Positions 54,073-62,905 of a DNA stretch of 64,000 bases are shown piece after piece. The stretch is from Oscillospiraceae bacterium. GTDB taxonomy: Bacteria; Bacillota; Clostridia; Oscillospirales; Ruminococcaceae. The stretch covers positions 153,886 through 217,885 of the forward strand of contig JAFZPP010000040.1 of NCBI GenBank assembly GCA_017550285.1, in the 5' to 3' direction. Every line of letters begins with the position of its first letter. Within the stretch, counting starts at the first letter, position 1. The notes below the pieces were generated by a model that did no database searches, was not told where the DNA came from, and was given only the letters and a program-made list of their open reading frames with translations. A program made the position numbers and the translations under genes.

Positions 54073-57000
54073 ATGTTAAAAAAGAAAGATAAACTGTTTT
54101 CCGCTGCCGCTGCACTGATTCTGCTTCTGACGCAGTCAGCCCTGCCGGCTTTTGCTGCGGGAGACATCCAGACACAAAGCTATGTCGGCGAAGACGGCTC
54201 TGTCATTCACGACGGGTCGGACGGAGAAATCACGGACTACAGCTTCATTGATGATGAAGCGATGCGTGAACGCTACTGGGAACTCTTTGAACCGGAAGAC
54301 GAGGAGTATGACACTTATCACCGCAATTACAACAGCACAATTAACTGGACCTACAAGCGCGGCGTTCTGACAATCACCGGCACCGGACCCATGAACGATT
54401 ACAAATATGATCTGCCGCCATGGTCTGAACTGAATATCGCCATTGAGGAGATACGGATCGGCGAGGGCATTACCCGCATCGGCGACTGGAGCTTCTGCGG
54501 TCTGGAGCGGCTCGAAGAACTCTACATGGCGGATACCGTCACCGAGATCGGTGAGAACGCAATCGCAAACAACTATATGCTCACGAAAATTGAGCTCTCC
54601 GAAAATCTGAGATGCATCGAGGACGGCGGTCTCGCAAACAACGGCTTTACAGAGCTGGAACTGCCGGAAAGCCTTGAAATTCTCTATCCCTGCGCGCTCT
54701 ATGAGAATCCAATGCTGACAAAAATCGTGCTGCCGGACGGGCTCAAAGCAATCGGCAGCAGATGCTTCTCATACAACGGGAATCTGACAGAATGTGAAAT
54801 TCCGGATTCTGTTCAGTACATCGGCGACTATATTTTTGAAGGCGATGTGGAATTCATCAAGCAGCATTTGGATGATTATTTCATCGTCGGCGACGGTTTC
54901 CTTGTTGCATGCTTCAAGGATGATCCCGTACTCGACATTCCGGAGGGCGTGAAAGCAATCTGCGGCGGTGCACTGGATCACTACAACTTCGATTTTAACG
55001 ATCTCTTCGACGGCAGTTATCATGAAACAAATACGACGGTGCGTGAGATCAACCTGCCGGAGTCACTCATAAAGCTCAATCCCATGGTCTTCTATGAGAT
55101 GTCAAGTCTCGAAAAGGTTGTCATGCCGCGGAAATTAAAATCAATCGGCATGTATGCTTTCGCCGAATGTCCGTCGCTCACTGAGGTGGTCATGCCCGAG
55201 GAACTGGAATCAATCGGAGAAAATGCGTTCCTCAACTGCACGAGTCTTGCGAAGCTCGATGTGCCGGAAACCGTCACCGAGATCGGCGCCAAGGCGTTCA
55301 CCGGCACGGCATTCCTAAAGAACTTCAAGGATTATGCGGTTCTCGGAGACGGCATCCTCTGCGGATACAACGGCTCTGATAAACAGCTGACCGTTCCGGA
55401 CGGCGTCAAGGTGCTCAATCCGGATTCGATCTACTATCTTGATATCGTGACGGTATCACTGCCGGAATCCGTGCGTGTCATCAAGTCGCATGCAATCCGG
55501 CACACCTCACTCGCGGAGATTCATCTCAATGAAGGACTCGAGGTACTCGAATCCGGTGCAATCGAAGGCTCAACGCTTCTGGAAACGATCAATATTCCGG
55601 AATCGCTGCAATCGTTTGAGGAGGATTCCGTCAATGCCCGTCTGAAATATGTCATCGGCAAGGGCGAGGCTGCCGAGGAATTTGCAGCGCTGTATCAATG
55701 CGAGCTGTATGAAGAACCCCCTGCCCTGCCGGACGGTCCGGATTATACGCTCGATCCTTCGTCCGAATGCTGGAGCTTCGGCAATTTCGCTGATGTGTTC
55801 GGCAATCGCTATTACTTCACCGAGCATGATGCAGATATCATTCGCGGCTATTCCTACCGCGATTCCCTGCTCGACCGGAAGGACTGGACAGGCGCCTGCT
55901 TCGGCATGACTTCGACCATTCTGCTTGTCAAGGCCGGACTCATCACGCCGGATCAGATTCAGAAGGGCGCGAAATCGCTCGCCGATATCCGTCCGACCGA
56001 AGAAGTACAGTCCTTCATCAACTATTATCACAGTGTACAGTATCTGCGTGCTTTTTCGTCCTCGGGAACGACCTATTCCGAGACAGGGCGTATCTGGAAC
56101 ATGATCGAGACCGCAAAGCGCGTCAAGCACGGCGAACTGCCCTTCATGCTCTCCTTCCAGAACACCGAATTCGGTCATGCCGTAATCGGATACGGTCAGG
56201 AGGACGGCGAGTGGACCTTCAATGATCAGGATTATGACGGCAGAATCATCGTCTGGGATCCGAATTTCCCGAACGAATTTCACGAGCAATCCTGCCTCTA
56301 TTACAACAGCAAGACCTTCGATTACTGCATTCCGCATTATAAGGTCTACTATAACCATGCGGATCTGATTCATCCCTCCGGCAAGCTGCTCTATACTGTC
56401 AACGATCTCAAGCGGCTCGATCCGTATCCCTATGAATTTGAAACGGAGTCTACCGTCTATCAGAACGGCGACTGCAACTGCGACGGCGAAATTGATGTAT
56501 CCGATGCCGTGCTGCTCGCCCGCTTCTGCGCCGAGGATTCCAAAGCGATGCTCACGATTCAGGGCAGAGCGCTTGCGGATGTCAACGACGACTCTGTGAT
56601 TACACCGGAGGATGTCATCGGGATTCTGCGAATCATTGCGAAATTCAATATCGTTTCGGCATCTGTTGACAATCCGACTCTGGAAATTGACCTCTGGGGA
56701 CTGGAGAAGACGGGCGGCAGCATACCTGCCGACCTTCTGGCAAAGTATAAGGGCTGCAATTTCAGAAATGTCACACCGGAATGGGTCACAGACAAATATG
56801 AAATCAGGGTCTGGAAGGATACAGGATTATACAATGTAAGCTATCTGGAATATGAGAATGAGCTCTATTATATGAGCTCTCCGCTCGGCGACGATCATCA
56901 CGGTACGCTCTCATTTGCCGCTGCCGATCTGAATCAGGACACCGTACCGGAAATCTACTTCACATTCTCATTCGATGACTCGCGCTGCTCGGAGATCGGC

Positions 57001-57246
57001 TATTTTGATCCGACCACATGTGAAATCACGTATGTTGACTACGTCTTTACCGGTTTGGATCCGGAGGATGCATCCCGTACTGCGGATATGGTTCTGCAGG
57101 CTGACGGCGGAAAGCTCGCAGTATTTGATGCGATTTTTGTAGATCCGGAAAATATAGATGAGCAGGAACCGATCGTAAAAGGACGGGACAAGATCGGCGA
57201 ACTGGAATTTGAGTTCGGTATGATCATTTTCAAAAAGACTGCCTGA
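54073..57246 (+). CDS. Secreted LRR / papain-like peptidase / dockerin protein
   Basis: A 1057-residue exported protein. Signal peptide (to about 29). BspA-type leucine-rich repeats (about 95-540; repeated LPESL, IGEN and TEIG phrases) form a binding solenoid. Next is a papain-like region: Cys609 in GACFGMTST, His702 in GHAVIGYG and Asp729 in WDPN would form the catalytic set. A type I dockerin follows (about 798-860; DCNCDGEIDVSD, then DVNDDSVITPED), close in sequence to that of the gene at base 1. A C-terminal domain (about 865-1057) is unassigned. Dockerins are usually terminal, so this internal one is odd. GAGGGG precedes the ATG. It is likely a surface-complex cysteine peptidase or adhesin; activity is inferred. 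Confidence 0.88.
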   Translation: MLKKKDKLFSAAAALILLLTQSALPAFAAGDIQTQSYVGEDGSVIHDGSDGEITDYSFIDDEAMRERYWELFEPEDEEYDTYHRNYNSTINWTYKRGVLTITGTGPMNDYKYDLPPWSELNIAIEEIRIGEGITRIGDWSFCGLERLEELYMADTVTEIGENAIANNYMLTKIELSENLRCIEDGGLANNGFTELELPESLEILYPCALYENPMLTKIVLPDGLKAIGSRCFSYNGNLTECEIPDSVQYIGDYIFEGDVEFIKQHLDDYFIVGDGFLVACFKDDPVLDIPEGVKAICGGALDHYNFDFNDLFDGSYHETNTTVREINLPESLIKLNPMVFYEMSSLEKVVMPRKLKSIGMYAFAECPSLTEVVMPEELESIGENAFLNCTSLAKLDVPETVTEIGAKAFTGTAFLKNFKDYAVLGDGILCGYNGSDKQLTVPDGVKVLNPDSIYYLDIVTVSLPESVRVIKSHAIRHTSLAEIHLNEGLEVLESGAIEGSTLLETINIPESLQSFEEDSVNARLKYVIGKGEAAEEFAALYQCELYEEPPALPDGPDYTLDPSSECWSFGNFADVFGNRYYFTEHDADIIRGYSYRDSLLDRKDWTGACFGMTSTILLVKAGLITPDQIQKGAKSLADIRPTEEVQSFINYYHSVQYLRAFSSSGTTYSETGRIWNMIETAKRVKHGELPFMLSFQNTEFGHAVIGYGQEDGEWTFNDQDYDGRIIVWDPNFPNEFHEQSCLYYNSKTFDYCIPHYKVYYNHADLIHPSGKLLYTVNDLKRLDPYPYEFETESTVYQNGDCNCDGEIDVSDAVLLARFCAEDSKAMLTIQGRALADVNDDSVITPEDVIGILRIIAKFNIVSASVDNPTLEIDLWGLEKTGGSIPADLLAKYKGCNFRNVTPEWVTDKYEIRVWKDTGLYNVSYLEYENELYYMSSPLGDDHHGTLSFAAADLNQDTVPEIYFTFSFDDSRCSEIGYFDPTTCEITYVDYVFTGLDPEDASRTADMVLQADGGKLAVFDAIFVDPENIDEQEPIVKGRDKIGELEFEFGMIIFKKTA

Positions 57247-57264
57247 TTCCGTTATCACAGCAAT

Positions 57265-57297
57265 AAAAAAGCGCGGCGAAATCCCTGCCGCGCTTTT
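57265..57297 (+). terminator. First terminator after the large dockerin gene
   Basis: AAAAGCGCGGC pairs with GCCGCGCTTTT around GAAATCCCT; the A- and T-rich ends make it usable on both strands. Confidence 0.85.
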
Positions 57298-57308
57298 GCT
57301 TTCTGTGC

Positions 57309-57346
57309 AAAAAAATCCCTGCCGCGCCGCGCGACAGGGATTTTTG
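57309..57346 (-). terminator. pckG terminator
   Basis: AAAAATCCCTG pairs with CAGGGATTTTT around 12 bases, directly after the pckG stop on the minus strand; it can also back up the preceding terminator. Confidence 0.8.
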
Positions 57347-57354
57347 TATGAAAA

Positions 57355-59190
57355 TTATTTGTTGAGGTTTGCTTCGATCTTGTCGAGCACATCGTACAGA
57401 GCCTGCGGAATCTTGCCGCCCTTTGCCTTGATGTCCTCATCATAGTATCTGCGCATTTCAACGATTTCCTTCTTCCAGAGGTCCTTGTCAACAGCGACGA
57501 GTGCCTTCATCTGGTTGAGGTCAACCTCACCCTCGAGACCTTCGATGTTGATATCCTCCGGCTTCGGCAGGAAGCCGATTGCGGTCTCGTCTGCATCAAC
57601 CTTGCCTTCGCAGCGCTTGATGATCCAGTCGAGGACTCTCATGTTGTCGCCGAAGCCCGGCCACATGAAGTGACCCTCGGCATCCTTCTTGAACCAGTTG
57701 ACATTGAAGATCTTCGGCGCCTTGTCGCCGAGCTTCTCGCCCATCTCGAGCCAGTGTGCCCAGTAATCGCCGACATTGTAACCGATGAACGGCTTCATTG
57801 CCATCGGATCGTGACGCAGAACGCCGACTGCACCCGTTGCTGCTGCCGTGGTCTCAGAGGAAACTGCGGAGCCCATATAGGTGCCGTGCGTCCAGTCGAA
57901 GGACTGATATACCAGCGGGGTCGTGGATGCGCGTCTGCCGCCGAAGATGATCGCGGAGATCGGCACGCCCTGCGGATTATTGAACTCAGGGCTGATGCAC
58001 GGGCAGTTCTCTGCCGGTGCGGTGAAGCGGCTGTTCGGATGTGCGAGCGTCAGGTGCTTGCCGTTTGCGTCAAGCTGTGCGCAGTACTCCGGACCGTTGA
58101 CCTTTGCACCCTTCCACTCGGTTGCATCGACCGGCGGCTCCTTGGTGAGGGACTCCCACCACGGGGTATTGTCGGAATTGTCCAGTGCAACATTTGTGAA
58201 GATTGCGTTCTTCTTGGTGGATGCAAGTGCATTGAAGTTAGACTTCTCGTTGGTGCCGGGTGCGACGCCGAAGAAGCCGTACTCCGGATTGATTGCATAC
58301 AGTCTGCCGTCCGGACCCGGCTTCAGCCATGCAATGTCATCACCGACAGTGAAGACCTTGTAGCCTGCCTTGCGGTAGCCTTCCGGCGGAATCAGCATAG
58401 CGAGGTTCGTCTTGCCGCATGCAGACGGGAATGCTGCGCAGATGTACTTGGTGTCGCCGTCCGGCTTCTGAACGCCGAGAATCAGCATGTGCTCTGCCAT
58501 CCAGCCCTCGTTCTTTGCCTGATAGGAAGCGATACGCAGTGCAAAGCACTTCTTGCCGAGCAGAACATTGCCGCCGTAAGCGGAATTGATCGACCAGATT
58601 GCATTGTCCTCCGGGAACTGAACGATGTAGCGGTTCTCCGGATTGACATCTGCCTTGGAATGCAGACCGCGGACGAAGTCGTTGGAAACATCGCCGAGGT
58701 TCTCAAATGCCTTGGTGCCCATACGGGTCATAATATTCATGTTCAGAACAACGTAGATCGAATCGGTGACCTCGACGCCGACCTTTGCGAGCGGCGAGCC
58801 GATCGGACCCATGCTGTACGGAATGACATACATGGTTCTGCCCTTCATGACGCCGTCATAGAGCGGAGTCAGCTTGGCATACATTTCCTTCGGATCCATC
58901 CAGTTATTGGTCGGACCCGCATCTTCCTGCTTGCGGGAGCAGATAAAGGTTCTGTCCTCCACACGGGCAACGTCATTCGGACGGGTGCGGTGATAGAGGC
59001 AGCCCGGATATTTATCCTGATTGAGCGGATACAGCTTGTCGGGATGACCGTCCGGCAGAGCGGTAACCTCTGCGGTCAGCTGTGCGAGCTGTTCCTTGGA
59101 GCCGTCGATCCAAACGACCTGATCCGGCTTGCAAAGTGCGATCATTTCCTCGACCCACTTGTTGACATTCGGGTTCTTTGTCAGGGACAT
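57355..59190 (-). CDS. pckG: Phosphoenolpyruvate carboxykinase (GTP)
   Basis: A 611-residue GTP-type PEPCK interconverting oxaloacetate and PEP with GTP/GDP. The P-loop with the hyper-reactive cysteine reads FPSACGKTNLAM near residue 270; GDDIAWLK (metal and nucleotide binding) follows near 295, and RFTAPAENCP further on. In a fermentative gut bacterium it may run toward oxaloacetate to feed the succinate branch. AGGAGG precedes the ATG. Confidence 0.96.
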   Translation of the reverse strand: MSLTKNPNVNKWVEEMIALCKPDQVVWIDGSKEQLAQLTAEVTALPDGHPDKLYPLNQDKYPGCLYHRTRPNDVARVEDRTFICSRKQEDAGPTNNWMDPKEMYAKLTPLYDGVMKGRTMYVIPYSMGPIGSPLAKVGVEVTDSIYVVLNMNIMTRMGTKAFENLGDVSNDFVRGLHSKADVNPENRYIVQFPEDNAIWSINSAYGGNVLLGKKCFALRIASYQAKNEGWMAEHMLILGVQKPDGDTKYICAAFPSACGKTNLAMLIPPEGYRKAGYKVFTVGDDIAWLKPGPDGRLYAINPEYGFFGVAPGTNEKSNFNALASTKKNAIFTNVALDNSDNTPWWESLTKEPPVDATEWKGAKVNGPEYCAQLDANGKHLTLAHPNSRFTAPAENCPCISPEFNNPQGVPISAIIFGGRRASTTPLVYQSFDWTHGTYMGSAVSSETTAAATGAVGVLRHDPMAMKPFIGYNVGDYWAHWLEMGEKLGDKAPKIFNVNWFKKDAEGHFMWPGFGDNMRVLDWIIKRCEGKVDADETAIGFLPKPEDINIEGLEGEVDLNQMKALVAVDKDLWKKEIVEMRRYYDEDIKAKGGKIPQALYDVLDKIEANLNK

Positions 59191-59252
59191 AATGCAGACC
59201 TCCTAGTAAATGTACATTTGGAAAATGTGAAAAACCAATTTTCCCTTTTTAT

Positions 59253-59281
59253 ATTATACCGAAAAACGGTAAAATTGTCAA
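59253..59281 (-). promoter_or_regulatory. pckG promoter with palindrome in the spacer
   Basis: Minus strand TTGACA (59276-59281), 17 bp, TATAAT (59253-59258). The spacer holds the inverted repeat TACCG-TTTTT-CGGTA, a possible operator. Confidence 0.8.
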
Positions 59282-59412
59282 GAGTCAAAGCATGATAATC
59301 GCGTGAAAGTTCCTGAATAAAACAGAGAAATTAACTGCATGCAACCCAAAATAAGAGGAAATATGAGAAAAGACGCATCCTGCGGAAAAACCGGCTGTGA
59401 TTCTTTTTCTGC

Positions 59413-59441
59413 TTGACAAGGGCACTGTAATATGCTATACT
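59413..59441 (+). promoter_or_regulatory. Promoter of the GNAT gene
   Basis: TTGACA (59413-59418), 17 bp, TATACT (59436-59441). The leader to the start codon is about 160 bases. Confidence 0.8.
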
Positions 59442-59491
59442 GAAATTGCTGCACTGCAGCATAAAATTTTTATGATAAAGGAGTTCATTGT

Positions 59492-59527
59492 TTGAAACTG
59501 AACAAGCGACCTGAGATTGCAGCGTAA
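59492..59527 (+). CDS. Possible 11-residue leader peptide
   Basis: TTG 59492 follows AAAGGAG (59477-59483) by eight bases and encodes MKLNKRPEIAA before TAA at 59525. An alternative frame from TTG 59488 would end after eight residues. The stop abuts the hairpin at 59529. It may be a regulatory upstream ORF; evidence is position only. Confidence 0.35.
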   Translation: MKLNKRPEIAA

Positions 59528-59528
59528 A

Positions 59529-59570
59529 CGGGAAGGTTTGCGAATCCAATCTCACCACACAAACCTCCCG
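59529..59570 (+). promoter_or_regulatory. Stable leader hairpin before the GNAT gene
   Basis: CGGGAAGGTTTG pairs with CAAACCTCCCG with a single bulged A and a 19-base loop. No U-run follows, so it is not a terminator; it could control translation or RNA stability. Confidence 0.5.
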
Positions 59571-59609
59571 TATTGTCAATCATCCGTTTGCAATTTCAGG
59601 AGGAAAATC

Positions 59610-60275
59610 ATGAAAACACAGATCAATACACAGGACATCATCATCCGCTTGGAGCAGGAACGCGATTACCGCGCCGTCGAGGAGCTCACGCGCGAGGCAT
59701 TCTGGAACGTGTATACCCCCGGATGCAGCGAGCATTACCTTGCGCATATCATGCGGTCGCATCGGGACTTTCTCCCCGAGCTGACCTTTGTCGCGGAATA
59801 TCGGGGGAAAATCGCCGCAAGCATCATGTATATGAAATCATGGCTTGAGGACGATGACGGAAACCGCCGCGAGATTCTCTCGTTCGGTCCGATCTCCGTG
59901 CATCCCGATTATCAGCGCATGGGGCTCGGCAAGCGCATTATGGCGCATTCCTTTGCAGAAGCAAAGAAGCTCGGCTATGACGCTGTCGTAATCTTCGGCA
60001 ATCCCGAAAACTATGTCAGCAGCGGCTTCAAGTGCAGCAGACGCTTCAATGTCTCCATGGACGGGAATTATTTTCCGGTCTCGCTGTTCGTGCTCGAATT
60101 AAAGCCCGGCACACTGGACGGCAGACATTATGTCTACCGTGAGAGCGATGTCATCACGCTGCTCGATGATGAAAAAGTCGCGGAATTTAACCGCTCGTTC
60201 CCGCCGAAGGAAAAGGGCTGGATGCCGAGTCAGGAAAAATTCTACATCTACAGTCATTCGTCTGTCAATGAATGA
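59610..60275 (+). CDS. GNAT-family N-acetyltransferase
   Basis: A 221-residue acetyl-CoA-dependent transferase. The N-terminal half contains the GNAT core with VHPDYQRMGLGKRIMAHS, the acetyl-CoA loop (pattern Q/R-x-x-G-x-G/A), and YDAVVIFGNPENYVSSGF. The C-terminal 60 residues are specific to this type. The substrate is unknown. GGAGG precedes ATG 59610; the frame upstream is open but crosses the leader hairpin. Confidence 0.88.
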   Translation: MKTQINTQDIIIRLEQERDYRAVEELTREAFWNVYTPGCSEHYLAHIMRSHRDFLPELTFVAEYRGKIAASIMYMKSWLEDDDGNRREILSFGPISVHPDYQRMGLGKRIMAHSFAEAKKLGYDAVVIFGNPENYVSSGFKCSRRFNVSMDGNYFPVSLFVLELKPGTLDGRHYVYRESDVITLLDDEKVAEFNRSFPPKEKGWMPSQEKFYIYSHSSVNE

Positions 60276-60338
60276 TCCGCTCAGCGGGCATCCTCTCTGC
60301 GGGGATGTCCGCTTTCCTTTTCTGCGCCGACCGCAAAA

Positions 60339-60375
60339 AAGCCTTGAAACCCAATGATTTCAAGGCTTATTTTAT
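60339..60375. terminator. Bidirectional terminator
   Basis: AAGCCTTGAAA and TTTCAAGGCTT flank eight bases, with A/T runs at both ends, between convergent genes. A second hairpin (GCGGGCATC...GGATGTCCGC, about 60285-60312) lies just before it. Confidence 0.75.
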
Positions 60376-60698
60376 ATAAACAGGTCATCCCAGTGTGTAA
60401 TCAGAAGAATGCTGCCCCAGAAAACAAACGTGACTGCGAACAGCAATTCTAAAATAATCCAGTAGATTTTGCGCTGCTTTTTGTCGCTGAGCGGGAGAAT
60501 CAAGCCGGTCAGAATGACAATCACCTGAAACATGATCATCAGCAGCGGCATACCGATCTCCCATGAAACCTTCGTCGGTCCGCAGGCTGCTGCATAGCCG
60601 CACATGCCCCAGTTGCATCCGATACATCCCGCCGCCGCAATCAGCAGCTTGGAGATCAGCTGCTGTCTGTCCGTTCCACGTTTCAATGGTTTCTGCAT
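60372..60698 (-). CDS. Small three-helix membrane protein
   Basis: A 108-residue protein with a basic N-terminus and three hydrophobic segments (about 16-38, 50-68 and 80-102). Four cysteines cluster early (CIGCNWGMC, then AAC). No family recognised. It starts three bases after the radical SAM stop codon with only a weak ribosome site, so it is probably translated by coupling. Confidence 0.65.
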   Translation of the reverse strand: MQKPLKRGTDRQQLISKLLIAAAGCIGCNWGMCGYAAACGPTKVSWEIGMPLLMIMFQVIVILTGLILPLSDKKQRKIYWIILELLFAVTFVFWGSILLITHWDDLFI

Positions 60699-60701
60699 TG
60701 C

Positions 60702-61307
60702 TCAGGAATCATATTTGCGGACGCGCAGCGGAATGCCGAGCTTGTCCGCGACTGCCTGCGCCGCCTCGATCTCTTCCGGCGGAATCACATCGACAACCGT
60801 GAACATCACACGCTTGACATAGCGCTTGCAGTCTGCGGCGAACTGCTGCATCGCACCAAAGGCATTCTCCCACTTCGGGCGCGTCACTGCCATATATTCT
60901 TTTTCGGTTCCGGCATTCAGGCTGATTGAGACAGTGTCAATCAGTCCTTCCAGCAGATGCGCGGTTTTCTTTCCGTGAATCAGATCGGAAAGACCGTTTG
61001 TATTCAGGCGGACAGGGGGACATCCGGGCAGCGATTTGGCATACTCTGCCGCGCCGAGCAGGATATCCAGCGCCTCGGTCGGCTCGCCGTAGCCGCAGAA
61101 GACCAGCTCGGTAAAATCTGCGAGATTCCATGCTACAAATGCCTTTTTCACCTCGTCCAGCGACGGGTCATGTGCAAGCCAAAGGCTGTCGGAGCCGTAT
61201 GCGCCGTCGCCGTTCTGCCGGATGCAGAATGTACATGCACACGGACATTTGTTTGTCAGGTTCACATAGAGATGCTCCCCGACCGGATAAAGAATTGTCA
61301 TTGCCAT
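60702..61307 (-). CDS. TatD-associated radical SAM protein (TIGR04038-like)
   Basis: A 201-residue radical SAM protein, short for the superfamily. It has the cluster motif CPCACTFC, then the GYGEPTE loop and LNTNGLSDLIHG. It matches the TatD-associated group, which normally sits beside a TatD nuclease gene; none is visible here. The reaction is unknown. AAGGA precedes the ATG. A small membrane protein follows directly. Confidence 0.85.
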   Translation of the reverse strand: MAMTILYPVGEHLYVNLTNKCPCACTFCIRQNGDGAYGSDSLWLAHDPSLDEVKKAFVAWNLADFTELVFCGYGEPTEALDILLGAAEYAKSLPGCPPVRLNTNGLSDLIHGKKTAHLLEGLIDTVSISLNAGTEKEYMAVTRPKWENAFGAMQQFAADCKRYVKRVMFTVVDVIPPEEIEAAQAVADKLGIPLRVRKYDS

Positions 61308-61344
61308 AAGGCATCCTTCCTTTCTGCAGTTGATTTTCAGCTAC

Positions 61345-61373
61345 ATTATAACACACTTCCGATGAAAATGCAA
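61345..61373 (-). promoter_or_regulatory. Promoter of the radical SAM gene
   Basis: Minus strand TTGCAT (61368-61373), 17 bp, TATAAT (61345-61350). Confidence 0.75.
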
Positions 61374-61422
61374 GCAGCATTTGAAAAAGTCAGCGGATAC
61401 ACATAATAAGGGCGATACACAT

Positions 61423-61461
61423 AAAAAAGCAGCGCCGGAGCAAAAGCTGTCCGGCGCTGCC
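61423..61461 (-). terminator. Terminator of the YbjN-like operon
   Basis: On the minus strand GCAGCGCCGGA pairs with TCCGGCGCTGC around ten bases, followed by TTTTTTAT. Confidence 0.8.
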
Positions 61462-61472
61462 GATCTGTCATA

Positions 61473-61844
61473 TTATGCGAAGAAGACCTCGCCGTCTGCG
61501 CGGTCAATCTGATAGCTCGCCAATACACGGATATCCCCGATCAGGTGCTGATTCAGAATATCAACCTCATCGGCAGGAATCCAGAGTGCGCGGCGTGTCA
61601 GCTCGTGTGCATGCTGCACCGGAAACTGCCGGATATATGCATCATCCACGAGAAAGCTGACGACATACACCTTGTTCTCGGATTGCTTTGCGACACGCAT
61701 ATGACGCGCGATCTGCGATGCGCCCTCCTCCGAAAGCAGCGCCGTAAAGAGCGGCTGTCCTGCGGCGCGCGGCGGAAAACCGTGGAAGCGGCGTGCTTCC
61801 AGTTCCTGATATTCTTCTGCATTCATCGGTCGGTACAATTCCAT
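61473..61844 (-). CDS. Uncharacterised 123-residue protein
   Basis: A small soluble protein (MELYRPMNAEEYQELEARRF at the start) with an ordered alpha/beta pattern and no signal. No family recognised. GGGAGA precedes the ATG. It is the last of three closely spaced genes (gaps 21 and 17 bp) led by the YbjN-like gene. Confidence 0.65.
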   Translation of the reverse strand: MELYRPMNAEEYQELEARRFHGFPPRAAGQPLFTALLSEEGASQIARHMRVAKQSENKVYVVSFLVDDAYIRQFPVQHAHELTRRALWIPADEVDILNQHLIGDIRVLASYQIDRADGEVFFA

Positions 61845-61865
61845 TTTCTCCCAGCCTTTCTGTGT

Positions 61866-62225
61866 TCAGGCGGCGGCTGACTTTTCCTGCTTCAGCCGTC
61901 TGGCGTGTATTTCATCGTGTAGTTTGTACATTTTCTGGACAGAGTTTTCAAGAAAGTAATAGTGTGCAACGTATGGGATCAAAAGTCCGAGAACCAGCAC
62001 GATCAGCGGAAACAATCCCATGAATTCGCCGAACAGAAAGATTCCCAGTACAATAAAAAAGCAGATCGAAAACAGCATCGTTACCAGAAAATGTATCAGA
62101 CGCTCATGCTGCATAAACTGAATCATAATCAGATGTGACCGCTCCAGCTCTGCATAGTCGATCTCCTTGCCGGAATTGAGCTTTGCTTCCAGCTGTTTCA
62201 GATAATCTGTCAGATACTTCCGCAT
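61866..62225 (-). CDS. Small two-helix membrane protein
   Basis: 119 residues: charged helical N-terminus (1-40), two hydrophobic segments (about 44-66 and 70-92) and a basic, helical tail (HDEIHARRLKQEKS). No family recognised. GGGGGG precedes the ATG. Middle gene of the operon. Confidence 0.65.
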   Translation of the reverse strand: MRKYLTDYLKQLEAKLNSGKEIDYAELERSHLIMIQFMQHERLIHFLVTMLFSICFFIVLGIFLFGEFMGLFPLIVLVLGLLIPYVAHYYFLENSVQKMYKLHDEIHARRLKQEKSAAA

Positions 62226-62242
62226 GTCAACCGCCCCCCGTC

Positions 62243-62746
62243 TTATCTGTGCTCATCCGCTGCATCCGCAGCAAAGAAGCCGTCGAGATCAAGCCTGCCT
62301 TCGTTCAGATCACGGAAACGGTCATTGTAACGGTCGATTGTCTCCGCAGATACGAACATCAGATACGCATACAGCGCTTCGCTCAGCACCGTGCCGATAA
62401 AGCAGCTCGTCAGGCGGAACCGGATCTCACCGGTTTGCAGATTCAGATCGAAGGAGCCGTCAATCAGCCCGTGATTCGCCGCCGTCACCGCAAGTGCGGC
62501 ATCGCTGCGGCGTGCTTCGTCGATCCGGAACGGCATCACCGAAAGAACCGATACGATCTGACGGTCGGTGCGCAGAATAATGTGCAGCGTCATCGGCAGA
62601 TCCTCGCCGGTGAAGTGGATGCGGACATGTGTGCGGGTATCCGTCCGCTCCTCAACCGTATATTTGAGCTTTCTGTGCTCGAGCATGGCAAGCAGAACCT
62701 CTGTATTCTGCGCAGCGGTCTCGAGCTTTTTCTGTTCGTCGTCCAT
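62243..62746 (-). CDS. YbjN-domain protein
   Basis: A 167-residue soluble protein of the YbjN (PF10722) fold: beta-rich core with LHIILRTDRQIVSVLSVMP and a helical end. Family members resemble type III secretion chaperones and modulate stress responses in E. coli; a specific role here is not known. AAGGAGG precedes the ATG and a consensus promoter drives the three-gene unit. Confidence 0.75.
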   Translation of the reverse strand: MDDEQKKLETAAQNTEVLLAMLEHRKLKYTVEERTDTRTHVRIHFTGEDLPMTLHIILRTDRQIVSVLSVMPFRIDEARRSDAALAVTAANHGLIDGSFDLNLQTGEIRFRLTSCFIGTVLSEALYAYLMFVSAETIDRYNDRFRDLNEGRLDLDGFFAADAADEHR

Positions 62747-62784
62747 AACTGTCGTCCTCCTTATTTTGCCCTGTCTATAGTAAT

Positions 62785-62813
62785 ATTATACCATAGTTTC
62801 CTTCAAATGTCAA
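62785..62813 (-). promoter_or_regulatory. Promoter of the YbjN-like operon
   Basis: Minus strand TTGACA (62808-62813), 17 bp, TATAAT (62785-62790). Confidence 0.85.
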
Positions 62814-62905
62814 GCATAAACTGCGGTTATGCACAAACAAGAAGAAAACTACATAAAATTAAGAATTTAAGCACGATCTGTCTATCAATCAGCACAATCT
62901 GCTGC

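Noticed and set aside
57670..59295. 541-codon plus-strand frame opposite pckG
   Set aside because: pckG is certain; the frame is a shadow.
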